The translations under genes were made by a program, and so were the position numbers. Below are positions 41,820 to 49,983 of a stretch of 64,000 nt of DNA, in pieces; within the stretch, counting starts at the first letter, position 1; every line of letters starts with the position of its first letter. Source of the stretch: Pedobacter zeae (GTDB taxonomy: Bacteria; Bacteroidota; Bacteroidia; Sphingobacteriales; Sphingobacteriaceae); the NCBI RefSeq assembly GCF_014196715.1, contig NZ_JACIEF010000005.1, positions 62,001 through 126,000 of the forward strand, read 5' to 3'. The notes below the pieces were generated by a model. That model saw only the letters and a program-made list of their open reading frames with translations. It did no database searches and was not told the origin of the DNA.

Positions 41820-43349
41820 ATGCAAGAAAAAATCATTATCGTCGATTTTGGTTCGCAATTTACACAACTCATTGCCCGCAGGGTTCGCGAACTAAATATT
41901 TACTGTGAAATATATCCATACAACAATCTTCCTGAGATTACACCTGATGTAAAAGGAGTTATTTTCTCAGGCAGTCCTTATTCTGTCCGTCAGGAAGATG
42001 CCCCTCAAATCGATCTATCGAAGTACCATTTAAAATATCCGCTATTGGCGGTTTGCTATGGTGCACAATACATTGCCCAACACTCAGGAGGTTCGGTTCA
42101 GCCTTCGTCTACACGCGAATATGGCCGCGCTAACCTAAACTTTGTAAACCAGGAGAATAAATTATTCAAAGGTATCAATTTAGGTTCGCAGGTTTGGATG
42201 AGCCATGGCGATACCATTACTGATATTCCTGAAAATTTTGAGCTGATTGCCAGCACAGATAGTGTTAAAGTTGCAGCCTACCACATCAAAAATTCTGACA
42301 CTTATGCCATCCAGTTCCATCCGGAGGTAACGCACAGTATTGACGGAAAAATCCTTTTAGAAAATTTCCTGGTTGATATCTGCGGTTGCAGTCAGGATTG
42401 GACTTCTTCAGCTTTCGTTGAAACAACCATTGCTGATCTTAAAGCTACTTTAGGAGATGATAAAGTAGTTTTGGCACTTTCGGGCGGTGTTGACAGTAGT
42501 GTAGCGGCTGTACTTTTACATAAAGCTATTGGCACGAACCTGCACTGTATATTTGTGGATAATGGTTTATTGCGTAAAAATGAATATGAAAGTGTTTTAG
42601 AGCAATACAAAGATTTCGGGTTAAACATTAAAGGTGTTGATGCAAAAGCTAAATTCTTGGGCGAATTGGCTGGAGTAGAAGATCCGGAGCAAAAGCGTAA
42701 AATCATTGGTCGCGTATTCATCGAAGTTTTCGACGAAGAATCGCATTTAATACAAGATGTAAAATGGCTGGCTCAAGGTACTATTTATCCTGATATCATT
42801 GAATCGGTATCGGTAAAAGGTCCGTCGGCTACCATTAAGTCGCACCATAATGTAGGCGGTTTGCCAGATTTCATGAAACTTAAAGTAGTGGAACCACTTA
42901 AAACTTTGTTTAAAGACGAAGTGAGAAGAGTAGGTACGGCATTGGGTCTGGAATCATTTATCTTAGGCCGTCACCCGTTCCCCGGACCAGGTTTGGGTAT
43001 CCGGATTATTGGTGAGGTTACGGCTGAAAAAGTAGCCATTTTACAGGATGCAGATAAGATTTATATCGATAACCTGAAAGAAGCAGGATTATACGACCAG
43101 GTATGGCAGGCAGGAGCCATCTTTTTGCCGGTTAGATCTGTTGGTGTAATGGGCGATGAACGTACCTACGAAAATGTAATTGCACTAAGGGCTGTTGAAT
43201 CATTAGATGGTATGACGGCAGATTGGTGCCATTTGCCTTACCCGGTATTGGCTAAAATCTCGAACGAAATCATCAATAAAGTTAAAGGCATCAACAGGGT
43301 GGTATATGATATCAGCTCTAAGCCACCTGCAACTATTGAATGGGAATAG
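41820..43349 (+). CDS. guaA: GMP synthase (glutamine-hydrolysing)
   Basis: This 509-residue cytosolic enzyme converts XMP to GMP. The N-terminal class I amidotransferase domain (about 1-190) has the nucleophile in L-A-V-C-Y-G-A-Q near residue 79 and the His-Glu pair in F-H-P-E-V near 165. The ATP pyrophosphatase domain has the P-loop L-S-G-G-V-D-S-S near 220, and the C-terminal dimerisation domain carries R-H-P-F-P-G-P-G-L near 379 and the final K-P-P-A-T-I-E-W-E. The ATG at 41820 is used because the TTG at 41814 is part of the promoter. Length is normal. Confidence 0.97.
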   Translation: MQEKIIIVDFGSQFTQLIARRVRELNIYCEIYPYNNLPEITPDVKGVIFSGSPYSVRQEDAPQIDLSKYHLKYPLLAVCYGAQYIAQHSGGSVQPSSTREYGRANLNFVNQENKLFKGINLGSQVWMSHGDTITDIPENFELIASTDSVKVAAYHIKNSDTYAIQFHPEVTHSIDGKILLENFLVDICGCSQDWTSSAFVETTIADLKATLGDDKVVLALSGGVDSSVAAVLLHKAIGTNLHCIFVDNGLLRKNEYESVLEQYKDFGLNIKGVDAKAKFLGELAGVEDPEQKRKIIGRVFIEVFDEESHLIQDVKWLAQGTIYPDIIESVSVKGPSATIKSHHNVGGLPDFMKLKVVEPLKTLFKDEVRRVGTALGLESFILGRHPFPGPGLGIRIIGEVTAEKVAILQDADKIYIDNLKEAGLYDQVWQAGAIFLPVRSVGVMGDERTYENVIALRAVESLDGMTADWCHLPYPVLAKISNEIINKVKGINRVVYDISSKPPATIEWE

Positions 43350-43408
43350 CGTTGAGTTAGGAGTTGAGAGTTTTTAGTTTGGAGTAACAAACTGCATAAA
43401 ATAAAAGT

Positions 43409-43447
43409 TATGCTAGCAAGGTGGAATAAACTTTGCTAGCATATTTT
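43409..43447 (+). terminator. Terminator-like hairpin after guaA
   Basis: TATGCTAGCAA (43409-43419) and TTGCTAGCATA (43433-43443) form a perfect 11-base stem with a 13-base loop followed by TTTTG. Just upstream, 43351-43380 holds a GTTGAGTTAGGAGTTGAGAG word repeat. Confidence 0.65.
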
Positions 43448-43464
43448 GTTAAAAAACGATAGGT

Positions 43465-44676
43465 ATGAATTTTAAGAAGGTTTATGGTTTGCCAGTTTTG
43501 CTGATGTTGGTTTTAGGTGCTTGTTCGCCAAAAGTGAGAACACCTAAGCCTGGTGCGGGTAAACCAACTGAAAAGGAAAAACCGGCAGATAAAAAGCCTA
43601 TCAAAAAGTTTACCCAGGCCAGTGTTTCTTTGCTTGTTCCTTTTAAGCTGGATGAACTGAACTTAAAAACGGCCACCAAGGCAGATATCGAGAAATACGC
43701 AATGCCCATCGATTTTTATCAGGGCTTTAAATTAGGATTGGATTCTGCTGCGGCCCAGGGTTTAAATTTTAAACTTAATGTTTTTGATACCCAGGATGAT
43801 AACGCACATATTTCTACATTGTATAAAAACGAACGTTTTAAACAGAGCAATTTAGTTATAGGCCCCGTTTTCCCTGAAGGTTTAAAATTTATAGCCAATT
43901 ATGCTGAAGAAAACAACGTAACCATTGTTTCTCCCTTAGCCGCTACCGATCCCGCTGAGTTTAATAACCCAAATCTCGTTTCTGTGGTCAACAATATTGG
44001 TTTGCACGGAAAAAAGATGGCTACCTATATTACTAAAAACTTTAACCCGGCCAGTACCATTGTAGTGCTCATTAATCCAAAGAAAACAGAGGACGAAGCT
44101 TTTGCGGCCCCGATCAGGAGTTATTTCCGAAACAATGGCAAGTTTACTGTACAGGAATATGCATCGGCTTATACCTTTGAAACCAAAATGATCAAAGGCA
44201 AGCAGTATGTGGTTCTGGTAACCTCATCCGACCGTAGTTTTGTACTGCCAACTATTGAAAAACTTTACCGGCTAAAGAATTTGCCAAAAGGAGGTTATGC
44301 CATTAACCTTTTTGGGCATCCAAACTGGGTAAAACAGAATTATCCTGCAGATAAGCTACAGGATCTTAACACAATTATCAGTTCTTCCTATAAAATAGAT
44401 TATAAGAGCGGTGCTGTAATTACTTTTATTAAAAAGTACCGTTATAAATATGGTTTCGAACCCGGAGAATATGCATTCAAAGGTTTTGATGTTGGTTATT
44501 ATTTCGGCAGGTTATTAGTCCTGTATGGCGAGGATTATAAAGACTATATTGTAAAAGACAGATATAAAGGGCTCCATAATAGTTTTTCATTTATACATGA
44601 TCCAAAATTAGGTTATATTAACACCAGTTTAATGTTGTTGAAATATAAAAACTTTGCATTAAACCCCGTTGAATAA
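43465..44676 (+). CDS. Periplasmic-binding-protein-like lipoprotein
   Basis: This 403-residue protein has a lipoprotein signal with lipobox V-L-G-A-C (Cys near residue 20), a Lys/Pro-rich linker (about 22-48), and a type I periplasmic binding protein-like fold from about residue 52 to 385: S-V-S-L-L-V-P-F-K, then D-F-Y-Q-G-F-K-L-G-L-D, N-L-V-I-G-P-V-F-P-E and V-T-I-V-S-P-L-A-A-T are the recurrent strands and loops of that fold. No ABC permease gene is nearby, so it may serve as an envelope sensor or an LpoA-like activator rather than a transport subunit. The same neighbour order after guaA occurs in related genomes as far as I recall. It is followed 26 bases later by the RsmB-like gene. Confidence 0.78.
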   Translation: MNFKKVYGLPVLLMLVLGACSPKVRTPKPGAGKPTEKEKPADKKPIKKFTQASVSLLVPFKLDELNLKTATKADIEKYAMPIDFYQGFKLGLDSAAAQGLNFKLNVFDTQDDNAHISTLYKNERFKQSNLVIGPVFPEGLKFIANYAEENNVTIVSPLAATDPAEFNNPNLVSVVNNIGLHGKKMATYITKNFNPASTIVVLINPKKTEDEAFAAPIRSYFRNNGKFTVQEYASAYTFETKMIKGKQYVVLVTSSDRSFVLPTIEKLYRLKNLPKGGYAINLFGHPNWVKQNYPADKLQDLNTIISSSYKIDYKSGAVITFIKKYRYKYGFEPGEYAFKGFDVGYYFGRLLVLYGEDYKDYIVKDRYKGLHNSFSFIHDPKLGYINTSLMLLKYKNFALNPVE

Positions 44677-44702
44677 ACATCATTCTTCAATTTAATTATT
44701 GC

Positions 44703-45872
44703 ATGAGAGCAGACCACCAGTTAAGGGCCTTTGAACAGATTTTAAGCAGTTATGATGGAAGTTTGCCCCTGCACCGCTTCTTACCCGCTTATTTTAAGCA
44801 GCACAAGCAAATGGGCTCTTCCGATAGAAGATGGGCTACACGCCATATATATAGTTTTTTTAGGTTAGGGAAAGCTTTACCCGAATTGCCACCTGAAGAA
44901 CGCTTAAGTATTGCCGATTTTTTATGCCATACTACTTTGAGCCAGGTGGTAGAGAAAAACCTGCCAGATTGGGTGAAATATATTGCTTCATCTTTTGAAG
45001 AGAAATTAAGTCTTGTTAAAGCCAAATATCCTCATTTTGATCTCAAAGCGGTATATCTTTTTCATACCGGGCTTTCTGCCAGTATTGATAAAGATGCATT
45101 TTTTGCTTCGTTTTTTAAGCAGCCCGATCTTTTCATCAGGGTTGCTGCCGCTGATGCCAAAGCTATCATCGCAAAACTGGAGAACGAAAACATTGCGGTT
45201 AAGGCAATTTCTGATACTGCGTTGGCACTACCCAACGGTACTAAACTCGAAACCATTTTAAAAGAAGGCAGTTATGAGGTCCAGGACTTATCTTCACAGT
45301 ACACCGGCAAATATTTTAAACCCAATAAATGGGATAAATGGTGGGATTGCTGTGCGGCATCGGGCGGAAAAACCCTTCTTTTACACAGTTTAGAGCCTGT
45401 TATAGAGCTTTTGGTTTCAGATCTGCGCGAAAGTGTACTGTTAAACCTTGATGAACGTTTCCGCCTGGCAGGCATTAAGAAATATCATAAAAAAGAGATG
45501 GATCTTTTACAAAATAACGATCAGATTTTGCACCATTATGCATTTGATGGAATTATTTTGGATGCACCCTGTACAGGCTCGGGTACCTGGGGAAGAACGC
45601 CGGAAATGCTTACTTTTTTCGAAGAACGCAAAATTAACCAGTTTGTAACCATCCAAAAAGGTATAGCACAGAATGTCGTGAAATACCTTAAACCTGGTCA
45701 ACCACTGGTATACATTACCTGCTCTGCCTTTGCACAGGAAAATGAAGAGGTTGTACAGCATATGGTTGATACGCTGCCTTTAGAACTGGAAAAGATGGAA
45801 CTGATAAAAGGATATAAAAATAATGCCGATACGATGTTTGTGGCAAGATTGATCAAGAAAAGCCGAGACTAG
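44703..45872 (+). CDS. RsmB/NOP family RNA cytosine-C5 methyltransferase
   Basis: This 389-residue SAM-dependent enzyme has an N-terminal RsmB-like (NusB-related) helical region at about 1-130 and a Rossmann methyltransferase domain after about 185. Both cysteines of the m5C mechanism are visible: the first in D-A-P-C-T-G-S-G near 288 and the second in Y-I-T-C-S-A-F near 340. The SAM-binding motif I reads W-D-C-C-A-A-S-G-G-K-T near 213-223. It probably methylates 16S rRNA, but other NOP-type RNA targets cannot be excluded. The gene overlaps nothing and is followed by a gap of 390 bases with a REP-like element and a 35-codon frame. Confidence 0.9.
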   Translation: MRADHQLRAFEQILSSYDGSLPLHRFLPAYFKQHKQMGSSDRRWATRHIYSFFRLGKALPELPPEERLSIADFLCHTTLSQVVEKNLPDWVKYIASSFEEKLSLVKAKYPHFDLKAVYLFHTGLSASIDKDAFFASFFKQPDLFIRVAAADAKAIIAKLENENIAVKAISDTALALPNGTKLETILKEGSYEVQDLSSQYTGKYFKPNKWDKWWDCCAASGGKTLLLHSLEPVIELLVSDLRESVLLNLDERFRLAGIKKYHKKEMDLLQNNDQILHHYAFDGIILDAPCTGSGTWGRTPEMLTFFEERKINQFVTIQKGIAQNVVKYLKPGQPLVYITCSAFAQENEEVVQHMVDTLPLELEKMELIKGYKNNADTMFVARLIKKSRD

Positions 45873-45905
45873 AGGATTTTAAGATCAGTGAATATTTTCC
45901 CAGGC

Positions 45906-45964
45906 CGTCATTCCCGCGAAGGCGGGAATCCTAATACTTTAAGATTTCCAAGTTGGAAATGACG
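45906..45964. repeat. REP/MITE-like double hairpin with CGTCATT ends
   Basis: The 59-base element is bounded by the inverted pair CGTCATT (45906-45912) and AATGACG (45958-45964). Inside are two hairpins: CCCGC-GAAG-GCGGG (45913-45926) and ATTTCCAA-G-TTGGAAAT (45944-45960). The GTCATTCCCGCGAAGGCGGG core resembles a widespread bacterial dispersed repeat. No transposase adjoins it. Confidence 0.75.
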
Positions 45965-46001
45965 AATCTATTTAAAAAAATAGAAATCGATTCATTACAC
46001 G

Positions 46002-46109
46002 TTAAGTATGCTCAAACCAGGATTTGAAATTCTTTTTAAAGTATTTCACTGCTTCTATAAGTACAGCGATGGCTCCGATAATTAAGGTATATTCTTCAAA
46101 GCTTTTCAT
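46002..46109 (-). CDS. Possible small membrane protein, 35 residues
   Basis: A 35-codon frame on the minus strand starts with ATG at 46109 and ends TAA at 46002. The product has one hydrophobic helix (Y-T-L-I-I-G-A-I-A-V-L-I near residues 7-18) flanked by charged residues and a basic tail (K-K-N-F-K-S-W-F), the usual shape of a small single-span protein. It lies alone in a gap otherwise containing the REP element and an unexplained CGGCTT-TT-AAGCCG hairpin near 46190. No family is recognised and chance cannot be ruled out at this length. Confidence 0.35.
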   Translation of the reverse strand: MKSFEEYTLIIGAIAVLIEAVKYFKKNFKSWFEHT

Positions 46110-46262
46110 GATTTGAGCTTTATGTTAAGATAAATATAACCAAATATTGTTACAGTTTCGTGTGTAGATTGTCATTTATATTATTGTCGGCTTTTAAGCC
46201 GCAGTAAAGAAATCTAATGGTGCGCGCACTAATTTTACATCATCCCTCTCACATATACCGTT

Positions 46263-46844
46263 TTATAGCCCTGTATTGTTCCTGAATAATTTAATGGCAA
46301 TGGCCAATAAAATTACGCCAAAAGCTTTACGCAAAATGTTTAACCCTGATTTTCCGAAAAGTTTTTCCAGCCTGTTGGTATTTTTCAGTACGAAATAAAC
46401 AAAAAGCATATTAAGGATGATTCCAACCAGTATATTCTGCGTATGGTATTCTGTTTTTAGCGAAAGGAGGGTGGTCATGGTGCCGGCGCCCGCAATCAAC
46501 GGAAATGCCAGTGGAACGATCGAAACCGTTTCAGGAGCTTCTTCTTTGAAGATGGTGAGCCCTAAAACCATTTCCATGGCGATGAAAAAAATCACAAAAG
46601 AGCCTGCAATGGCAAAAGATTCTACATCTAATCCGATTACTTTTAGCAGCGATTCACCTACAAATAAAAAGAGGATCATTAAACCTGCGGCCACCAGCGA
46701 TGCTTTTTCAGATTCGATATGGCCAGCTTTTCTGCGCAGTTCGATTACGACCGGAATAGCGCCTAAAATATCGATAATCGCAAAAAGAACCATCGTTGTA
46801 GATAGGATCTGGCTTAAGTTGAACTTCATAAAATCGAATTTCAT
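46263..46844 (-). CDS. MarC family integral membrane protein
   Basis: This 193-residue inner-membrane protein has six hydrophobic segments and the MarC family pattern: an early F-A-I-I-D-I-L-G-A-I-P-V-V-I segment near 21-34 and the P-L-A-F-P-L-I-A-G-A-G-T-M-T-T segment near 111-125. The family was once thought to give multiple antibiotic resistance, but its transport function remains uncertain. Length is typical. A TAnnTTTG element lies 17 bases upstream, with a TTG 21 bases before that. The porin gene upstream is on the same strand but has its own promoter. Confidence 0.9.
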   Translation of the reverse strand: MKFDFMKFNLSQILSTTMVLFAIIDILGAIPVVIELRRKAGHIESEKASLVAAGLMILFLFVGESLLKVIGLDVESFAIAGSFVIFFIAMEMVLGLTIFKEEAPETVSIVPLAFPLIAGAGTMTTLLSLKTEYHTQNILVGIILNMLFVYFVLKNTNRLEKLFGKSGLNILRKAFGVILLAIAIKLFRNNTGL

Positions 46845-46861
46845 AGCAGGACAATTTTAAG

Positions 46862-46869
46862 CAAAGGTA
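46862..46869 (-). promoter_or_regulatory. -7 promoter element of the marC-like gene
   Basis: The minus strand reads TACCTTTG, 17 bases before the ATG. A TTG lies 21 bases further upstream, so both parts of the Bacteroidota promoter are present. Confidence 0.6.
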
Positions 46870-46908
46870 GCGGAATTTGCATCAAATCCTCAATTGTACT
46901 GTTATTTA

Positions 46909-48240
46909 TTAAAAATAGAACTGCGTTCTTAAAGTAAGAACATTGTCCTTTCTGTCAGCGGTGTAACCCGGAATCTGGGTCGATTCATTTTTGATGATAT
47001 CGTAATAAAGTACAGCTTTAAAATGCGGATTAAAGTGATGTAAAAAGCCAAAACCAAACGTATCAAAACGAACGTCGGCAGCCGAAAGCCCTTTATCGGC
47101 CGAAATATCCATTCCTTTAACTTTAGCATTTGGGTCGTACCAATCGTATTTTAAAATGAGTTGGTTATCGGTACTGTTTAATGTTTGTACAAAGGTAAAG
47201 TAAGCGCCATTAAAAGTCCTGGTATAAAAAGGTAAAGCTATAGCCTTATTGTCTACAGGGTAAGAGCCTGGCGTTGTAGAATTGGTAGAGGTGCCTGTTT
47301 GCAGGCCCGATATTACCTCAGCCCTCAGTTCCGATTTCCAGCTTTTGGTTTTGGTGGCTAATTGTATATCGGCACCGTAATATCTTCTGGGGGCAACTTT
47401 ATTTACGGTGGCGGCAGAAGAATCTTTAACCATTTTCCATACCTTATTAACCTGCTCCATTTTGTAGCTCACCGGCAAACGATGATCTAAGCCCCCCTGA
47501 AGCGTGCTTATCCCGCCGGCAACCGTAAAATTTTTAAAGGCATACGTTTTATGGCTTAATCTGAAAATGTAGTCTTTACTATTATCGAACTCTCCGTTAC
47601 CTGCTAAGCCCTGGCCGTTGTAAATACCAAAATCGAATACAAAATTTTTAAGTTTGGCATCTTTCCAGCGTGGATTTAGAGTAAAAGTTACCCCCAGGTC
47701 GCGTTCTGTTTTCATTAAAATCTGCGACATCCTGCCACGTTCCGGCGCTTCTCTCACCGATGAGGAAAGCTGGAGTTCATTGCCAAACGGACGGCCCGAA
47801 AGACCAAGTGTTACGGCCAGTATCTTCCATTTGTTTTCGTAATAACGCCCCCAGAAATCGCGTATGGCAACTCCCTGTTCGGTACCATCAAACTGGAGTA
47901 CAAAATAGGTAGAAGGAGACCCATCTTCTGTTAACATCATATAATCGGCCCTTAAACGGCCCCTTCTCAGTCTAAAACGGTTGTTGGTAAAGTCGCCAAA
48001 GTTTCCGCCCTGAAATTCGGCCTGTGTGCCTTTCGATTCTGCAAGTTGGAATTGAGGCTGTAAATATCCACTAAATGATAATGAGCCATATTTCTTCGAT
48101 ATAATCAGCAAATGGTTTACTGTGGTAGAATCCATTACATCGTTAATTGTCCTTTGTGCATGCCCTGAAATAGAAATGAAAAGTAAAACAACGGTTAAAG
48201 AGAAATAAACGCTTTTAATTTTGGCAGAATTGCGGTGCAT
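46909..48240 (-). CDS. Porin of the OprO/OprP phosphate-selective type
   Basis: This 443-residue outer-membrane protein has a signal peptide (V-V-L-L-F-I-S-I-S-G-H-A-Q, cleavage near residue 28) and a 16-strand-like barrel ending L-R-T-Q-F-Y-F with a terminal Phe. Blocks such as F-S-G-Y-L-Q-P-Q-F-Q near 55 and R-L-R-R-G-R-L-R-A-D-Y near 88-98 are typical of the phosphate-selective porin O/P family. Basic ladders implied by these Arg runs suit anion passage, but selectivity is inferred. The ATG at 48240 begins the signal peptide; an upstream frame extension passes through the promoter. Confidence 0.87.
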   Translation of the reverse strand: MHRNSAKIKSVYFSLTVVLLFISISGHAQRTINDVMDSTTVNHLLIISKKYGSLSFSGYLQPQFQLAESKGTQAEFQGGNFGDFTNNRFRLRRGRLRADYMMLTEDGSPSTYFVLQFDGTEQGVAIRDFWGRYYENKWKILAVTLGLSGRPFGNELQLSSSVREAPERGRMSQILMKTERDLGVTFTLNPRWKDAKLKNFVFDFGIYNGQGLAGNGEFDNSKDYIFRLSHKTYAFKNFTVAGGISTLQGGLDHRLPVSYKMEQVNKVWKMVKDSSAATVNKVAPRRYYGADIQLATKTKSWKSELRAEVISGLQTGTSTNSTTPGSYPVDNKAIALPFYTRTFNGAYFTFVQTLNSTDNQLILKYDWYDPNAKVKGMDISADKGLSAADVRFDTFGFGFLHHFNPHFKAVLYYDIIKNESTQIPGYTADRKDNVLTLRTQFYF

Positions 48241-48255
48241 TTTATAATTTTTTTG

Positions 48256-48263
48256 CAAAGGTA
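48256..48263 (-). promoter_or_regulatory. -7 promoter element of the porin gene
   Basis: The minus strand reads TACCTTTG, ending 15 bases before the porin ATG at 48240. It lies between the terminator of the upstream permease and the porin gene. Confidence 0.55.
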
Positions 48264-48285
48264 CTTTTATTAACAATTATTTAAC

Positions 48286-48318
48286 ACAAAAAAAGCCCCG
48301 ACTTTTAAATCGGGGCTT
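48286..48318 (-). terminator. Rho-independent terminator of the amino acid permease gene
   Basis: AAGCCCCGA (48293-48301) pairs with TCGGGGCTT (48310-48318) and on the minus strand is followed by seven T residues. It ends the permease transcript 22 bases after its stop. Confidence 0.9.
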
Positions 48319-48340
48319 ATAAAGGATATTATTTTTTTGA

Positions 48341-49849
48341 TTACAACTCTGGTTTTGGAGGATCAACCGGATCTACTGTTTTGCCGGTATTACCTAAAAC
48401 GGAGTGTTTACGGCTGTAACCAAAGTAAATTACAAAGCCGATAGCCAACCATCCGAATAACCTTAACCAGTTGGTCCAGTGTAATCCCAATATCATTAAG
48501 CCGCAGGCAATTATACCAAGTATAGGCAATAATGGTACAAAAGGTGTTTTAAATTCCCGGTGCAAATTAGGATCTGTTTTTCTAAGTACGATTACTGCCG
48601 CGCAAACTAAAATAAAGGCGAATAAGGTACCTATAGAAGTCATATCACCCACAACATCACCCGGAACAAAAGCCGCAAACAATGCACAGATTACGAAAAT
48701 AATCATATTGGCTTTGTAAGGTGTTTTAAATTTAGGGTGAAGATCGCTGAAAATTCTTGGTAATAAACCATCTTTACTCATAGAGTAGAAAACGCGGCTT
48801 TGACCTAGCAACATCACCAGGATTACTGATGAGAACCCTGCCAAAATCGCCACGGTTACCAATTTGGCAAGCCAGCCATATCCAGGCATATAATCGATAA
48901 TAGCCGCTACAACTGATGCTTCACCACCTTTGGTTCTGAAGAACTCTACTGGTGCCATACCTGTTAAAACATGGGCAAACAGAATGTATAAAACGGTACA
49001 TACGGCTAACGAACCCAGGATACCGATAGGCATTGCTGTTTTAGGATTTTTGGTTTCCTGAGCAGCGGTACTCACGGCATCAAAGCCGATAAAAGCAAAG
49101 AACACTGTACCGGCAGCACCCACTATACCCCAAAAACCACCAAAATTATGGGTTAATCCTTCTTTATCAACATATTTTGTTGCTTCAGGGATATATGGTG
49201 TATGGTTAACCGGATTGATGAACGACCAGCCAAAAGCAATGATCAACAATACGATGGCCACTTTGGTAATTACAATCAGTCCGTTTACGAAAGCAGATTC
49301 CTGTGTACCTTTGATCAATAAAAGACTTAATAAAAAGATAATTAATAAGGCAGGCAGGTTCATGATACCATGCACGCCACCTTCACTCTGGAAAGGAGAG
49401 TGGCACCATTCGTAGGGTATGGGGCTCATGTGTAATACTTCGGTGAGCAATTTGTTAAGATACTCACTCCAGGCAATCCCAACTGTAGCGGCACCTACCG
49501 CATATTCCAAAACAAGATCCCAACCAATGATCCAGGCCATAAACTCACCCATGGTGGCATAGGTGTAGGTATAGGCACTACCCGAAATAGGAATGGATGA
49601 TGATAGTTCAGCATAACAAAGACCCGCAAGTGCACAACCGATGGCAGCCAGGATAAAGCCAAAAGTAACCGAAGGGCCGGCGCTCTGGGCAGCAGCATTG
49701 GCTGTACGGACAAAGAGGCCTGCGCCAATAATTGCTCCAATACCCAACGCCACTAACGAACCAGCTGAAAGGGTGCGTTTTAAGCTTTTCTCAGACTCTG
49801 ACGAATCTGCCAAAAGTTGAGTAATTGATTTCTTAAGAAATAAACTCAT
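48341..49849 (-). CDS. APC-family amino acid permease (CAT-like, second copy)
   Basis: This 502-residue inner-membrane transporter is a close relative of the permease at 9444-11393. It has the TM1 signature G-I-G-A-I-I-G-A-G-L-F-V-R-T near residues 36-49, P-I-S-G-S-A-Y-T-Y-T-Y near 92-102, and F-F-A-F-I-G-F-D-A-V-S-T-A-A-Q-E near 260-275. About 12-14 spans are visible, and it lacks the large C-terminal insert of the first copy. Cationic or neutral amino acid uptake is the family role; the substrate is not readable. It has its own promoter candidate (49899-49906) and terminator (48286-48318). Confidence 0.92.
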   Translation of the reverse strand: MSLFLKKSITQLLADSSESEKSLKRTLSAGSLVALGIGAIIGAGLFVRTANAAAQSAGPSVTFGFILAAIGCALAGLCYAELSSSIPISGSAYTYTYATMGEFMAWIIGWDLVLEYAVGAATVGIAWSEYLNKLLTEVLHMSPIPYEWCHSPFQSEGGVHGIMNLPALLIIFLLSLLLIKGTQESAFVNGLIVITKVAIVLLIIAFGWSFINPVNHTPYIPEATKYVDKEGLTHNFGGFWGIVGAAGTVFFAFIGFDAVSTAAQETKNPKTAMPIGILGSLAVCTVLYILFAHVLTGMAPVEFFRTKGGEASVVAAIIDYMPGYGWLAKLVTVAILAGFSSVILVMLLGQSRVFYSMSKDGLLPRIFSDLHPKFKTPYKANMIIFVICALFAAFVPGDVVGDMTSIGTLFAFILVCAAVIVLRKTDPNLHREFKTPFVPLLPILGIIACGLMILGLHWTNWLRLFGWLAIGFVIYFGYSRKHSVLGNTGKTVDPVDPPKPEL

Positions 49850-49898
49850 AAAAGTTAGTTAATGGTTTGATTTATTTGTTAAATATAAATTTCTGGCC

Positions 49899-49906
49899 CA
49901 AACCTA
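49899..49906 (-). promoter_or_regulatory. Candidate -7 promoter element of the second permease
   Basis: The minus strand reads TAGGTTTG, matching TAnnTTTG, 49 bases upstream of the ATG at 49849. Confidence 0.4.
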
Positions 49907-49924
49907 AATAAAAATTACCATAAT

Positions 49925-49957
49925 GTAAAAGGGATTTTGGTTAAAAATCCCTTTTAC
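49925..49957 (-). terminator. Terminator-like hairpin after the pyrophosphatase gene
   Basis: GTAAAAGGGATTTT (49925-49938) pairs with AAAATCCCTTTTAC (49944-49957), a perfect 14-base stem. The T-run is within the stem, so termination efficiency is uncertain. Confidence 0.6.
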
Positions 49958-49983
49958 ACGTTATTATATCAGCTACTTTACAA

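Noticed and set aside
41701-41895. Plus-strand frame of 64 codons ahead of guaA
   Set aside because: It consists of the word repeats and then overlaps guaA in another phase.
46417-46860. Plus-strand frame of 147 codons over the marC-like gene
   Set aside because: It is the antisense shadow of a conserved membrane protein gene; its composition is that expected from the other strand.
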